A stretch of 64,000 bases of DNA from JANOSH01 sp031415695 (GTDB lineage: Bacteria; Actinomycetota; Acidimicrobiia; Acidimicrobiales; Ilumatobacteraceae). Location of the stretch: positions 62,001 to 126,000 of the forward strand of contig JANOSH010000044.1 of the NCBI GenBank assembly GCA_031415695.1, written 5' to 3'. Positions 25,803 through 34,718 of the stretch are shown here, piece after piece. Position 1 is the stretch's first letter. Each line of letters opens with the position of its first letter. A program made the translations under genes and the position numbers. The notes beneath the pieces were generated by a model. The model was not told the DNA's origin. It searched no databases and worked only from the letters and a program-made list of their open reading frames with translations.

Positions 25803-26206
25803 CAGCCCTCATCCTCCATGCCGTCTTCGGCACCTTCCAACTCGATGTCGTCAATCTCCGTCGTTTCGACCGACTCGGTGTCGGCGTCACGACGTGGACC
25901 GCGCTCGCCACGTTCACCACGATCGGGACGACCACTGCGGGTGGTAGAGACACGCTTGGCGTACGGCAAGAGTGCAAGTTCGCGAGCGTTCTTGATGGCG
26001 AGCGCAATGTCGCGCTGCTGCTGCACATCGTTGCCGCTAACGCGACGGGTGCGGATCTTAGATCGATCGGACACGAAACGCTGAAGCAGGTTGACATCCT
26101 TGTAGTCGACGTACTCGACCTTTTCCTGGACGATAAGGCTGACCTTCTTGCGTATGCGCTTGTTCGTTTCGCGAACCTTGGGTCCACGCTTGGTTGGCTG
26201 CTTCAT
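25802..26206 (-). CDS. rpsR: Ribosomal protein bS18 with acidic C-terminal extension
   Basis: A 134-residue protein. Residues 15-88 are normal S18: KVEYVDYKDVNLLQRFVSDR, SKIRTRRVSGNDVQQQRDIA, IKNARELALLPYA. The remaining 45 residues are first basic (SGRPDRGERGERGPRRDAD) and then strongly acidic (TTEIDDIELEGAEDGMEDEG). Most bacterial S18 proteins end near residue 80-90, so the tail is an addition. It pairs with S6 on the 30S platform. The start overlaps the ssb stop. Confidence 0.95.
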   Translation of the reverse strand: MKQPTKRGPKVRETNKRIRKKVSLIVQEKVEYVDYKDVNLLQRFVSDRSKIRTRRVSGNDVQQQRDIALAIKNARELALLPYAKRVSTTRSGRPDRGERGERGPRRDADTESVETTEIDDIELEGAEDGMEDEG

Positions 26207-26691
26207 TAGAATGGCTCCTCGTCGCCGTAGGAAGGTTCGTTCGATGTATTTCGGCCGGATTGACCGCCACCACTGGGTTGACTGCCACCACCGGATTGAC
26301 CACCACCACCGCTAAAGCCGCCGCCGTCAGGCCCACGGCGATCGTTGCGATCAACTGACGCTGTTGCCCAACGCAGGCTGGGTCCGATTTCGTCGGCGAC
26401 GATCTCGACGACGTTCTTCTTGTCGCCATCTTGGGTTTCGTAGCTTCGCTGTTCTAATCGCCCGGTCACAATGACTCGGGTTCCCTTGGTGAGCGATGCT
26501 GCCGCGTTTTCGCCGAGTTGGGCCCAGCAGACGACGTTGAAAAACGACGTTTGCTCTTGCCACTCGTTGTTGACCTGATAGCGACGCGACACGGCGATGC
26601 CGAGCGTCGCAATTGCTCGCCCAGCAGCCGTAAAGCGAAGCTCTGGGTCGCGGGTGAGATTTCCTACAACGGTTACTGTTGAATCTGCCAT
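26206..26691 (-). CDS. ssb: Single-stranded DNA-binding protein
   Basis: A 161-residue protein. The OB fold fills residues 1-105 (TVTVVGNLTRDPELRFTAAG, SFFNVVCWAQLGENAAASL, GTRVIVTGRLEQRSYETQDG). A Gly/Gln/Ser-rich linker follows, then the acidic tip SYGDEEPF, which recruits replication and repair partners. Located between rpsF and rpsR as in most bacteria, and coupled to rpsR by overlap (TAATG). Confidence 0.97.
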   Translation of the reverse strand: MADSTVTVVGNLTRDPELRFTAAGRAIATLGIAVSRRYQVNNEWQEQTSFFNVVCWAQLGENAAASLTKGTRVIVTGRLEQRSYETQDGDKKNVVEIVADEIGPSLRWATASVDRNDRRGPDGGGFSGGGGQSGGGSQPSGGGQSGRNTSNEPSYGDEEPF

Positions 26692-26729
26692 GAGTGATAC
26701 TCCCTTTGGGAGAAGGACCGAAGGCCTGG

Positions 26730-27059
26730 TCAGCTAGCCGGCGCGGTCATACCGCGTCGGGCAGCTTCGGCGTCAGGCAAACGGAGCAATTTGTGGCGGA
26801 CGACATCGTCCGCGATACGAAAGCTGCGCTCGACTTCATCGAGTGCAGCACCCGGGGCCAAGACGTTGAAAAACACGTAGTAGCCGTCGGTCTTTTTGTT
26901 GATCTCGTAGGCAAACCGCCGACGACCCCACCAGTCGGGCGAACCGACAACGGTTCCGCCATGGGCCACGATGGACTTAGAGATGGTGGCCGACCACGCT
27001 TGAGCCGCTGGCTCTTCGAGGCTGCCATCGAGAATCACTGCTAATTCGTATGCACGCAT
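26730..27059 (-). CDS. rpsF: Ribosomal protein bS6
   Basis: A 109-residue protein with the S6 signature: MRAYELAVILDGSLEEPA, VVGSPDWWGRRRFAYEINKK, DGYYVFFNVLAPG. It binds 16S rRNA as a heterodimer with S18, encoded two genes downstream. First gene of the rpsF-ssb-rpsR-rplI operon; its leader contains two tandem hairpins. Confidence 0.96.
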   Translation of the reverse strand: MRAYELAVILDGSLEEPAAQAWSATISKSIVAHGGTVVGSPDWWGRRRFAYEINKKTDGYYVFFNVLAPGAALDEVERSFRIADDVVRHKLLRLPDAEAARRGMTAPAS

Positions 27060-27080
27060 GAGTTAAAAACTCCCTTCGGA

Positions 27081-27115
27081 CCCAGTGGGACCACTGGGGC
27101 CCCGTTGCGAGGGGC
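27081..27115 (-). promoter_or_regulatory. Two tandem hairpins in the rpsF leader
   Basis: CCCAGTG/CACTGGG (27081-27098, 4-base loop) and GCCCC/GGGGC (27099-27115, 7-base loop) lie directly upstream of the rpsF ribosome-binding site. Many rpsF leaders carry an S6:S18-binding structure for autoregulation. Whether this is that motif cannot be settled from the sequence alone. Confidence 0.4.
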
Positions 27116-27190
27116 AGGGTGGAATATGAGAACGGGAAGTGTACCCAGAAACCCTGCACAACGCCATTGTGCACGAGGGGTACGCGAAAG

Positions 27191-28123
27191 TTAACGCAGT
27201 GGCCACGCAGCAAGGTGTAGAAGCCGCCGGAAAAATCGCTCTCGGTCCACCTCCCAAACAACTTTGGTGTTCGCAGGCCCCGCACTCAACAGCCGATTTG
27301 CGAAGGTCATACCGCGTGCAGGTCCGTCGAGCACAACATCGAGTGTTAGTGCTTCACGACGAACCACCATGTCGTGATCAAGAGCTACAGCCATGGTCAC
27401 CGGATCAGGCAGGTCGTAACCCGGCAGATTCGTCACCTCCCGACAGAACCGATCGACCGAAGCATTGATGTCACAGATGAGTTCACCCATCGGCCCGGCC
27501 GCCCGAAGTCGATCGGCATCATCGGGCTCGATCACGGCGAACGATCGAGAAACATTCCATCCAATCATCGTCTTGTCTCCCGGGGCACGCAACACGATTG
27601 CCGCCGCCTCGGGGTCGGCCCACACGTTGTACTCGGCCACCGGATTCACATTGCCGACCGCGTCTGGAGCCCCAGCCATCATGAACACCTGCTTGAAGCG
27701 AGTGAGAAGCCAGGGATCGAGGGTGAGTGCCGCCGCGATGTTGGTGAGCGGGCCAAGCGTCACCAAGCTGTGTTGGCCCGGCTCGTCGAGCGAAATTCGA
27801 CGAAGCGCATCGACGGCATGTTCAATTTCCGTGCCACGCAATCGTTGAGGCAGCGACACGCCACCCATTCCGTCGAGCCCATGAACGTCTTGTGCGGTCT
27901 CCAGTTGACGAACCAACGGTGCAGCGCAGCCCGCGTAGACGGCTACATCGTGACCGCGGCCGAGGGCCAGGGTGGACAGCGCGTTACGAATTGCCAGCTG
28001 CAACGGCACGTTGCCGGCCACCACGGTGACAGCCCGAATGGTCGTCAGCGGATCGTGAAGCGCCATGAGCAGCGCGACTGCGTCGTCGGACGCTGTGTCG
28101 GTATCGATTATGAAACTGTGCAT
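27191..28123 (-). CDS. Nucleoside hydrolase (IunH/URH type)
   Basis: A 310-residue protein with the family's Ca-binding N-terminus FIIDTDTASDDAVALLMAL (D-x-D-x-x-x-D-D), the region VTVVAGNVPLQLAIRNALST, the HGLDGMGG loop and the LVTLGPLTNIAAAL segment. C-terminal part: YDLPDPVTMAVALDHDMV with the active-site D-P. It hydrolyses the N-glycosidic bond of ribonucleosides for salvage; base specificity is not clear. It overlaps the DUF192 stop by 16 bases, so the DUF5318, DUF192 and hydrolase genes form one operon. Confidence 0.93.
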   Translation of the reverse strand: MHSFIIDTDTASDDAVALLMALHDPLTTIRAVTVVAGNVPLQLAIRNALSTLALGRGHDVAVYAGCAAPLVRQLETAQDVHGLDGMGGVSLPQRLRGTEIEHAVDALRRISLDEPGQHSLVTLGPLTNIAAALTLDPWLLTRFKQVFMMAGAPDAVGNVNPVAEYNVWADPEAAAIVLRAPGDKTMIGWNVSRSFAVIEPDDADRLRAAGPMGELICDINASVDRFCREVTNLPGYDLPDPVTMAVALDHDMVVRREALTLDVVLDGPARGMTFANRLLSAGPANTKVVWEVDRERFFRRLLHLAAWPLR

Positions 28124-28611
28124 GGGCCTTCCAGCGCTACCTTCGATCCAGGTGTTAGGCCAAGCGTGGTGGCCTCACCGACCTTGACCTCAATCGCCGA
28201 TACGTACGGCGCCTTGGGCCGGTACAAGAAGCACTCTCTTGGCTCGGCAGAGGTGCATGGCTCCATATCGAGAACCTCATTCACGGTACCCACCGTGTCG
28301 ATGAACGCAATCGACAAAGCCATTTTGGTCTTGTACATATAGAACGCCGACTGCGTGGTCTCGCCGAATCGGAACACCATCCCGTCACGTCCACCGAGGC
28401 TGGTGGCTTCCATAAGCCCCAGCGATCGTTGAGCTACCGACTCGGCCAAGTACATGCACGACGTGTGCCCGCCCGCCGACACAGCAATGTCGGCAAAACC
28501 AACAGGAGCAACGCCAGACGCTGCGGGGTCGGTGCCGCCGTTGCTCGAACATCCACCACCGAGAAGCATCAGACTCGCAAGACCACCGGCAACGGTGCTG
28601 AACCGTTTCAC
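28108..28611 (-). CDS. DUF192 lipoprotein
   Basis: A 167-residue protein from the GTG at 28611, which overlaps the stop of the DUF5318 gene (GTGA). Signal: VKRFSTVAGGLASLMLLGGG followed by Cys, a lipobox-like site though with Gly in all three places before Cys. The DUF192 domain at residues 45-150 has CMYLAESVAQRSLGLM, DGMVFRFGETTQSAFYMYKT and FIDTVGTVNEVLDMEPC. DUF192 proteins are small beta-barrels of unknown role, often exported. An earlier start (ATG 28689) would add an unlikely basic leader. Confidence 0.85.
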   Translation of the reverse strand: MKRFSTVAGGLASLMLLGGGCSSNGGTDPAASGVAPVGFADIAVSAGGHTSCMYLAESVAQRSLGLMEATSLGGRDGMVFRFGETTQSAFYMYKTKMALSIAFIDTVGTVNEVLDMEPCTSAEPRECFLYRPKAPYVSAIEVKVGEATTLGLTPGSKVALEGPCTVS

Positions 28612-28976
28612 GTTGCGGTCGATGCTCTCAGTTTTCGGCCTCCGACGGGAATTACGCGTAAGAGGTGATGCCACGAGCAACCCGGGCACACCTCGACAAT
28701 GTACGCCCGCAAGTCGTCGGATCGTTTGTTGAGTTCGCTGAGTTCACCAGCCCGACTTATGCATCGTCCGTACGCCGGTAGCCGTGACCCGAACACGTAG
28801 GTGACCAGCACTAGCTTGGCCTGCTCACAGATGGGACAATCGACTCGGGTTTCGTCTCCGAGTGAACGGGCAGCTCGGACAAGCTCGGGATGAGCATCAC
28901 AAACCTGATGCTGCGCAAGCCGACCCCGGTGATACTCGTTGATGAGATGACGCCGCTCAAGACGATGATCGACCAC
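28608..28976 (-). CDS. DUF5318 family protein
   Basis: A 122-residue protein from GTG 28976 (MVDHRLERRHLINEYHRGRL). It has two Cys pairs, CPICEQAKLVLVTYVFG and VEVCPGCSWHHLLR, spaced as in a zinc ribbon, plus the conserved CDAHPELVRAA segment. DUF5318 proteins are common in actinobacteria and of unknown function. The frame also allows an ATG at 29030. First gene of the operon with DUF192 and nucleoside hydrolase. Confidence 0.85.
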   Translation of the reverse strand: MVDHRLERRHLINEYHRGRLAQHQVCDAHPELVRAARSLGDETRVDCPICEQAKLVLVTYVFGSRLPAYGRCISRAGELSELNKRSDDLRAYIVEVCPGCSWHHLLRVIPVGGRKLRASTAT

Positions 28977-29126
28977 ACCAACGGTGCCGCCCCTCAGGGA
29001 GTGGTGTCCAAAACCGGTCGCCATACACACGACAGGCTACCGACAGTTGGCCTCGTTGTGGGATGCGCAAGCGATACGAGGGGAGCCATCCACCCGACCA
29101 ACCAACGAACCGGCGACACTAGAAGC

Positions 29127-29723
29127 GTGGATACTGCGATGACAATCAGTTATGGCGACACCCTTCCAACCGAGGCCGACCTTCGTCTCTGCGGCGATCT
29201 CAGCACAAAACGCGTCCTTGAATTGGGTGTCTTTGCTAACAACTCCATATCGTTTGCCCAACGCGGCGCTAAGGCCATCGTGGTCGAATCTGACCCGGCA
29301 AGGATCTCGGAGGTACGGCGACGAGCCGACCTCGCCGAGGTGCGGGTTGAATGCCACGAGGGCGGCCCCGCCGACTTGGGGTTTGCCACAAGCGCATCGA
29401 TCGATCTCGTGGTCAGCGTTGGTTCATACAGCGGTGTCGATGACATCAGTCGAGTGTTTCGCCAGGTCCACCGAGTGCTGCGTCCCGACGCCACATTCGT
29501 CCTCTCGATGCCACACCCAGTCGCTCGAATGTTTCAGCCCGACGGTTCGGTACAAGGGAGATATGGCCACTCGGGTAGCCAAGATTCAACGGTCAGCGGA
29601 CTCTTCGGTGCTCTGCAACGAGCAAACTTCATGGTCGACGTGTTACTCGAACCTTGGCCGTCGAGCGGACGGGGAACAGCGCCGGGGGCCATCATTATGC
29701 GGTCCAGGAAACTCGGTCTCTAA
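29127..29723 (+). CDS. Class I SAM-dependent methyltransferase
   Basis: A 198-residue protein with a Rossmann methyltransferase core: RVLELGVFANNSISFAQRG (motif I, E-L-G), AIVVESDPARISEVRRRA (motif II acidic end), SIDLVVSVGSYSGVDDISRV, VLRPDATFVLSMPHPVARMF (post-motif). Motif I deviates (G-V-F-A-N in place of G-x-G-x-G), so SAM binding should be viewed with care. Target unknown. Start GTG 29127; ATG 29139 is an alternative; longer frames upstream overlap the divergent DUF5318 gene and are not credible. Confidence 0.7.
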   Translation: MDTAMTISYGDTLPTEADLRLCGDLSTKRVLELGVFANNSISFAQRGAKAIVVESDPARISEVRRRADLAEVRVECHEGGPADLGFATSASIDLVVSVGSYSGVDDISRVFRQVHRVLRPDATFVLSMPHPVARMFQPDGSVQGRYGHSGSQDSTVSGLFGALQRANFMVDVLLEPWPSSGRGTAPGAIIMRSRKLGL

Positions 29724-29730
29724 CACGGCC

Positions 29731-31458
29731 CTAGCGAAGCGGCACGTCGGGGTCGGTGTTCTCGGACACGACCACGCATCCCTTGCCCTGGCGCTTGGCT
29801 GCATAGAGCGCTGCATCAGCTCGAGCCAGGAGGCGGCCCGCTGATTCACCATCGATGCGACCGGCTATACCCACACTGACACCCGTTAGGACTCGATGGC
29901 CATCGGCCACAATTGGTTGGGCCACAGCGTCGATGGCTCGAACGGCGGCAAGACGGGCGGTTTCCGTCGTCGTGTCGATAGCGAGAATGGCAAACTCGTC
30001 TCCACCTAGTCGAGCAACAACATCACCCGAGCGAAACGACTGACGAAAACACTGCGCAACATGTTGCAGAACGCGATCGCCCATGGGATGGCCGTATGTA
30101 TCGTTCACCGATTTGAAATCATCGAGGTCAATGAACGCCAAGGTCACGGGGCGCGCTCGACGAATGAGTTCTTCGAGCGTCGACAGGAACAACATCCGAT
30201 TCGCTAAACCGGTCAACGAATCCTGACTCGCTCGAATTGCCAGTTCGTTTCGTTGACGAGCCAACTCGTCGACAGCCTGACCCAACATGGTGGAAGCAAG
30301 CCGTGTGCCAAGTTGCCCAGCAAGCACGGCCTCAAGCGGGCTCGAATGCGTAGATAAGCGACGAGTGGGCTGTCGATGACCCACCAGCAGGAAACCCATC
30401 ACAAGTTCGTTGTGCCGAAGCGTTTGGAACTCACCTTCGACGAGCCCATGCGAGGCCACGAGTTGCTGCAACGGGACCGGAAGTACGTCGCCTCGCCTGC
30501 CGGGTTTAACCTGTAATCGGGACACACCCGCAAGTTCGTCGCGCTCCAAACCGTGGAGGTTCGCCAGCGCAGTACCGCCGATACCCGCCAGCCGCCTCCA
30601 TTCCTGCGACTCCTGCTCAGCCATCCAGATCTCGGCAACCTCGGCACCCTTCATTGATGCGAGACGGCGCAACACCACCTCGAGTCCACCAACGAGCTCG
30701 GATCCGGGGACGGACACTGCCTGGGCAGCTTCGTACAGGAACGACAAGTCGGCCTGGTTGAGCCGATCTCTTGCAAGGGCTCGATATGCGAGCGCGCACC
30801 CAGCCATCGGCGCCAAGAAAAGCACTAGAGCTGCCGGGTGCTCGCTCAACACGATGGCGGTTAGGACCCCTAGCGAGGAGTTCATTAGCGCTGCCCATAA
30901 CGCTACCGCGAGCGTCGCGATGGACAGCCTCGAATCTGGCCGGCCCTCGCTTGTCCAGATGGCTAAGAGCACCAGGAACATCGACAGGATAGACGAGACG
31001 ACCGCACCAAGCGACGCTGCGATCCAGGCTCGCGGCGTCGCAATTCCGGCGTCCCCGGTAATCGAGGTAATGACGAGCGCCGCCAGCGAACCCGTTAGGA
31101 GGTACTGCGCGACATTGAACGCAACGCGCTCGGGTCGTTCGCGTTCCTTGCTGATCAGCCAATAGATCGCAGGACCAATCACGCTCGCCAGCACGGTCTG
31201 CACCGGATGGCCCGCCATGAGTCCAAGCACCAGGGGGACTTCGCGAAGTGTGATCACCTCGGAACTTCGACCAAAGTCCACGGCGGCGTATACCGGTTCA
31301 AGTACAGCGAACACCACGACCATCACGGCGAATGACACGAGATAGTCGCGTTGCTGCCAGCCAACTTGGTTAACGAGCAACAGCGTAAACGCACCGAGAA
31401 CGGCAAGCCCGCTGGTCAGTATCCACACCCGTACCCGGGCCGCACGGGATCTACTCAT
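29731..31458 (-). CDS. Membrane diguanylate cyclase (GGDEF)
   Basis: A 575-residue protein. Residues 10-240 hold about eight membrane helices (ILTSGLAVLGAFTLLLV, LVSFAVMVVVFAVLEPV, ASLGAVVSSILSMFLVLLAI, and others). A GAF-like sensor region covers about residues 245-395, and the GGDEF domain about 410-570: DSLTGLANRMLFLSTL, FIDLDDFKSVNDTYGHPMGD, ARLGGDEFAIL. The active-site GGDEF is intact and an RSGD (RxxD) inhibitory site sits five residues before it, so it should make cyclic-di-GMP with product feedback. The signal sensed is unknown. Convergent with the methyltransferase gene, 7 bases apart. Confidence 0.9.
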   Translation of the reverse strand: MSRSRAARVRVWILTSGLAVLGAFTLLLVNQVGWQQRDYLVSFAVMVVVFAVLEPVYAAVDFGRSSEVITLREVPLVLGLMAGHPVQTVLASVIGPAIYWLISKERERPERVAFNVAQYLLTGSLAALVITSITGDAGIATPRAWIAASLGAVVSSILSMFLVLLAIWTSEGRPDSRLSIATLAVALWAALMNSSLGVLTAIVLSEHPAALVLFLAPMAGCALAYRALARDRLNQADLSFLYEAAQAVSVPGSELVGGLEVVLRRLASMKGAEVAEIWMAEQESQEWRRLAGIGGTALANLHGLERDELAGVSRLQVKPGRRGDVLPVPLQQLVASHGLVEGEFQTLRHNELVMGFLLVGHRQPTRRLSTHSSPLEAVLAGQLGTRLASTMLGQAVDELARQRNELAIRASQDSLTGLANRMLFLSTLEELIRRARPVTLAFIDLDDFKSVNDTYGHPMGDRVLQHVAQCFRQSFRSGDVVARLGGDEFAILAIDTTTETARLAAVRAIDAVAQPIVADGHRVLTGVSVGIAGRIDGESAGRLLARADAALYAAKRQGKGCVVVSENTDPDVPLR

Positions 31459-31636
31459 TAAACCCGGACGCGTCACGGCATGAGAGGGGGAGACGCACAC
31501 ATAGCGCCATTCTCAACATACCGATTCTCCTGGTTACGTTCCGCGAGACAGCTGCGGGTAATCAATCAGTTCGGTATGTGGTGCGTGAACTTGAGCGAAT
31601 CGGCGGGACTTGCCGAAGCTCTGGACATCAACAGAC

Positions 31637-32911
31637 CTATTCCAGATCTTTACGGCTGATTAGCCACCAGTCAGACAATCGTTGCGTTGCCAACGACAGT
31701 CCGAGCTGACCCTCGTTGAGCCGCAACTCGTCCAGAAACCGCACTGCTTGGCCGACGTGAGGACCGGGCCGAATGCCGAGAGCCGCCATCACCTGGTCAC
31801 CGGACAACTCGCTGCGCAGTGCCGTGACGTCTTCGGTCTTGGACAAGGTGGTGATGCGGGCATCGAGGGCATCCGCCGCCGCAATTCCGGCCCTCGCCAG
31901 AGCTACGGCATGAACCTCTGGTTGCAACGAGCCAGTACTTAGCAGGTGACGACGAACTTGCGGGTCGGTCCATTCGCCCACGTGATCGCACACGCAGGAG
32001 GCCTGAGCGGCAATCGTCGACACCGCGTTGACGTCATCGCCAGAGAATTTCAGCGCGCGCAACCGACGCCTGGCTGCACCGCTGTCATCAAACAGCGCGG
32101 CTAGTCGCGCGCGCACAACATCAACGCCCGGTTCAGCGAAGCGCGCCGCCGTTGCGACCACTGTGAGGCGATCTGCGGCGATCTCCGCCAGCTCGGGTAG
32201 AAACCGCTCGGCCAAGCCGGACTCGATCAGAAACACGAGCCCCGCTATCGGTTCCTCGAGAGCAATGAGCTTCACAAACTCATCGCGGATTCGTTCATTC
32301 GAGACAATGTCGAGTCGCGAGGCCAGGCGACGGGCCGACTGGGACAGGTCACTCGTCGGACTACAGCCAAACCCCGCAATGAACCGGGCTGCTCGCAACA
32401 TTCGAAGTGGGTCGTCCGTGAAGCTGATATCCGCAGCCAGAGGAGTACGAAGTATTCGGTCTGCCAAATCCCGTCGACCACCAAACGGGTCGATGATGTC
32501 ACCGTCTAGGCCCAGCCGAAACGCCATTGCGTTGATCGTGAAATCTCGGCGGGCAAGATCGTCGTGCAGCGAGTCACCGAATGCAACGATCGGTTTCCTG
32601 CTGCCAGGCTCGTATGAGTCCGCTCGGTGGGTTGTTATCTCAATGGCCCGCCCGTCGTGGCGCAGGCCGACAGTGCCGAAACGTTCCCCTTGGGTCCAGA
32701 CATCGTCGGCCCAGTTCTGCACAATGAGCTTGATGGTGTCGGGTCGTGCTGGGGTTGTGAGATCGAGATCGCGATCAGGGCCATCAACGCGGCCAAGCAA
32801 CATGTCTCGGACCGCTCCGCCGACGAGGTACAGCGGCTGATTGAAGTGCTCAAAGCGCCGTTCTAGTTCGTGGAGTTCACGGCGAACATCCGAGAAGTGC
32901 TGAGACGTCAT
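31637..32911 (-). CDS. cca: CCA tRNA nucleotidyltransferase
   Basis: A 424-residue class II enzyme. Head: LYLVGGAVRDMLLGRVDGPDRDLDLT split over residues 25-52 (G-G-x-V-R-D and D-x-D), then the ARRDFTINAMAFRL segment (motif B, R-R-D-F-T-x-N-A-M), DPFGGRRDL, then DDPLRMLRAARF (motif D/E). It adds or repairs the 3' CCA of tRNAs. ATG at 32911 (MTSQHFSD) preferred over 32932. In mycobacteria the orthologue pcnA lies at the same place relative to the origin-side block, which supports the assignment. No HD domain was noticed. Confidence 0.93.
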   Translation of the reverse strand: MTSQHFSDVRRELHELERRFEHFNQPLYLVGGAVRDMLLGRVDGPDRDLDLTTPARPDTIKLIVQNWADDVWTQGERFGTVGLRHDGRAIEITTHRADSYEPGSRKPIVAFGDSLHDDLARRDFTINAMAFRLGLDGDIIDPFGGRRDLADRILRTPLAADISFTDDPLRMLRAARFIAGFGCSPTSDLSQSARRLASRLDIVSNERIRDEFVKLIALEEPIAGLVFLIESGLAERFLPELAEIAADRLTVVATAARFAEPGVDVVRARLAALFDDSGAARRRLRALKFSGDDVNAVSTIAAQASCVCDHVGEWTDPQVRRHLLSTGSLQPEVHAVALARAGIAAADALDARITTLSKTEDVTALRSELSGDQVMAALGIRPGPHVGQAVRFLDELRLNEGQLGLSLATQRLSDWWLISRKDLE

Positions 32912-33113
32912 TGCCAGCCACGATACGTGCAACGGCTAGACGCTGTCGTGCGTATTGGCGGTTTCGAGGAACCAAACGGACCGTTTTGGCCGGCGCTGAT
33001 GTGATGATGGAGCTGACGATCGAGGCAAACGATTTGGAATGACCGTGGTGACCAACGATGACGTTCGTACACCTCAAGAAGTGCTCTGGCCGCCAGGTCA
33101 GCGGACGGCACGA

Positions 33114-33902
33114 TCAACCGGTCGTCGTGGGGGGACTACTGCCGGTGAGCTTGGCGAGAACGTCGGGTATCTCGGACGACTGGACGACTTCGTCCTGCAG
33201 CGGTCCCGTGATTTCGACCGGTCCATGACTCATGAAATCGACCACAGTAACGCCTTGCGCAACCGCCAGTTGGGCCTCGATTTTTGTCAACACATTGTTG
33301 TCACGACGAACGAAGTACGTCGTTCGAGTGCCAAAGCGATAGACGTCGACGGGTTGTCCATCTACGGTGTCCTGGCGAAGGAACCGTGCATCGCCCTGCT
33401 GAATCAATTGCGGGTTTTCCCGCTGCTCAGACGAGGTCGCGAGAATGAAGCCCAAAACTACGTCCTGCGGAGAGGTTTTCGTCAGCGGCCGGGCCAGATA
33501 CTTCACACCGCTGCGCCCCTTAGCCGCCATGGCGGCGGGCAAGCCATCCATTTCCTCGACGACATCTTGTGGAGTCCAGAAAAGTCGCGACGAAGAATTC
33601 TCGATCTTGTCGGCCGACGTCGTCGTGCCGAGAAGGTTGGCTTCGCCGATGTGGCGCGTGAAGTCGATCCTTCCGTCAAGAACGAACGTCGCCGCCGGAC
33701 CGTACGGCACCGTCACTTTGAAGGTTGCTCCTCCGGCCTCGAAGTTCTTGAACAGAATGCCCGATAGGACCTCGGCTTGCTCAAGGGTGAGTGCTGTACT
33801 GAGGTTGACGGTGGAGTCCGATGGTGCCGACGAACCGGACGAGCAACTCGCCGTAATAACAACCATGGCGCCAACAGCCAGGATCCGGCGAGATGCGTTC
33901 AT
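33114..33902 (-). CDS. Lipoprotein, LolA/LppX-like
   Basis: A 262-residue protein. Signal MNASRRILAVGAMVVITASC with a lipobox ending at Cys20, followed by SSGSSAPSDSTVN. The body is beta-rich with repeated strand patterns (GGATFKVTVPYGPAATFVLD, and QDTVDGQPVDVYRFGTRTTY, NNVLTKIEAQLAVA), which resembles LppX/LprG or LolA-type lipid-binding lipoproteins; this is an inference from pattern, not a firm hit. C-terminal SSPPTTTG. An ATG 13 codons upstream (33941) is possible. Divergent from the GNAT gene. Confidence 0.7.
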   Translation of the reverse strand: MNASRRILAVGAMVVITASCSSGSSAPSDSTVNLSTALTLEQAEVLSGILFKNFEAGGATFKVTVPYGPAATFVLDGRIDFTRHIGEANLLGTTTSADKIENSSSRLFWTPQDVVEEMDGLPAAMAAKGRSGVKYLARPLTKTSPQDVVLGFILATSSEQRENPQLIQQGDARFLRQDTVDGQPVDVYRFGTRTTYFVRRDNNVLTKIEAQLAVAQGVTVVDFMSHGPVEITGPLQDEVVQSSEIPDVLAKLTGSSPPTTTG

Positions 33903-33971
33903 GACTAGACGTTCTATGCGATTGGGATGTGATCGCGCCATGATCGTCTGACCCGCTACCGTGTTCTCTCG

Positions 33972-34718
33972 GTGAGATTGGCGCGAACAGGCCCCCAGCA
34001 CAGTGTCAGGGACCGCATGCCGGTCTCGTCGCTGGACGCACCCACCCTCAAGATCGTGGGACCTACCAGCACGGGCCCGTGCACTCTCGCTGTGGCGTAT
34101 GCCGACGCGAACCCAACTTGTGACGACGTTCTGGTCGCTCTCACCCAGATCCGACAGACCGGCAGTCGTCACGTCGTGACTCAAGCGATGACGTCTGAGC
34201 AAGCACGGCCGTTTATGCAAGCCGGTGCCTATCGACGCCTCGAGTTGGCGGTACTCGAATTGGGTGACGTACATGGTGCCTCCTGCGACAACGCCTGGCG
34301 TCCGAGGCACCTGCGTCCTTCGATGCCCTGGGAACTCAAGGTGGCCGAGCAGATCGACATCGACGCATTCGGTGATCCCGACTCATTCGACCGACGGGCG
34401 CTACGTGACGCCTGTCTAGTCACCCCTCGCCATCGTTTGGTGATTGCTCGTCGAGACCGAACGCCAGTCGGATTTGCGATCTGTGGTGCGGCGCAACAAC
34501 GGTCAATGCTTCAGCGGCTTGCAGTGAGTCCCCACTATCAACGACACGGTGTTGGCGCCGACCTCGTTCGACACTGCATTCACTGGGCAAGTCGACAAGG
34601 TGCTGCGACCATGGTGGTCAACACAGGTATCGACAATCATCAGGCCCTAGGGCTCTACGAGCGACACGGTTTTGTCCGCACCACTCAGTCGTTGTGCGTC
34701 CTCGGGTTCACGCTCTGA
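33972..34718 (+). CDS. GNAT-family N-acetyltransferase
   Basis: A 248-residue protein. The C-terminal GNAT domain shows LVIARRDRTPVGFAICG, motif A LQRLAVSPHYQRHGVGADLV (Q/R-x-x-G-x-G/A acetyl-CoA loop) and motif B NTGIDNHQALGLYERHGFVR. The N-terminal 110 residues are probably a degenerate second GNAT half (VTQAMTSEQARPFMQAGAYR). Acceptor unknown. GTG start at 33972; ATG at 34017 is an alternative. Its stop overlaps the start of the DUF6049 gene (TGATG), so it is the first gene of the plus-strand operon that includes the origin-side envelope genes. Confidence 0.82.
   Translation: MRLARTGPQHSVRDRMPVSSLDAPTLKIVGPTSTGPCTLAVAYADANPTCDDVLVALTQIRQTGSRHVVTQAMTSEQARPFMQAGAYRRLELAVLELGDVHGASCDNAWRPRHLRPSMPWELKVAEQIDIDAFGDPDSFDRRALRDACLVTPRHRLVIARRDRTPVGFAICGAAQQRSMLQRLAVSPHYQRHGVGADLVRHCIHWASRQGAATMVVNTGIDNHQALGLYERHGFVRTTQSLCVLGFTL

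Noticed and set aside
33039..33767. 242-codon plus-strand frame
   Set aside because: Antisense to the lipoprotein gene; Arg-rich and without known pattern.
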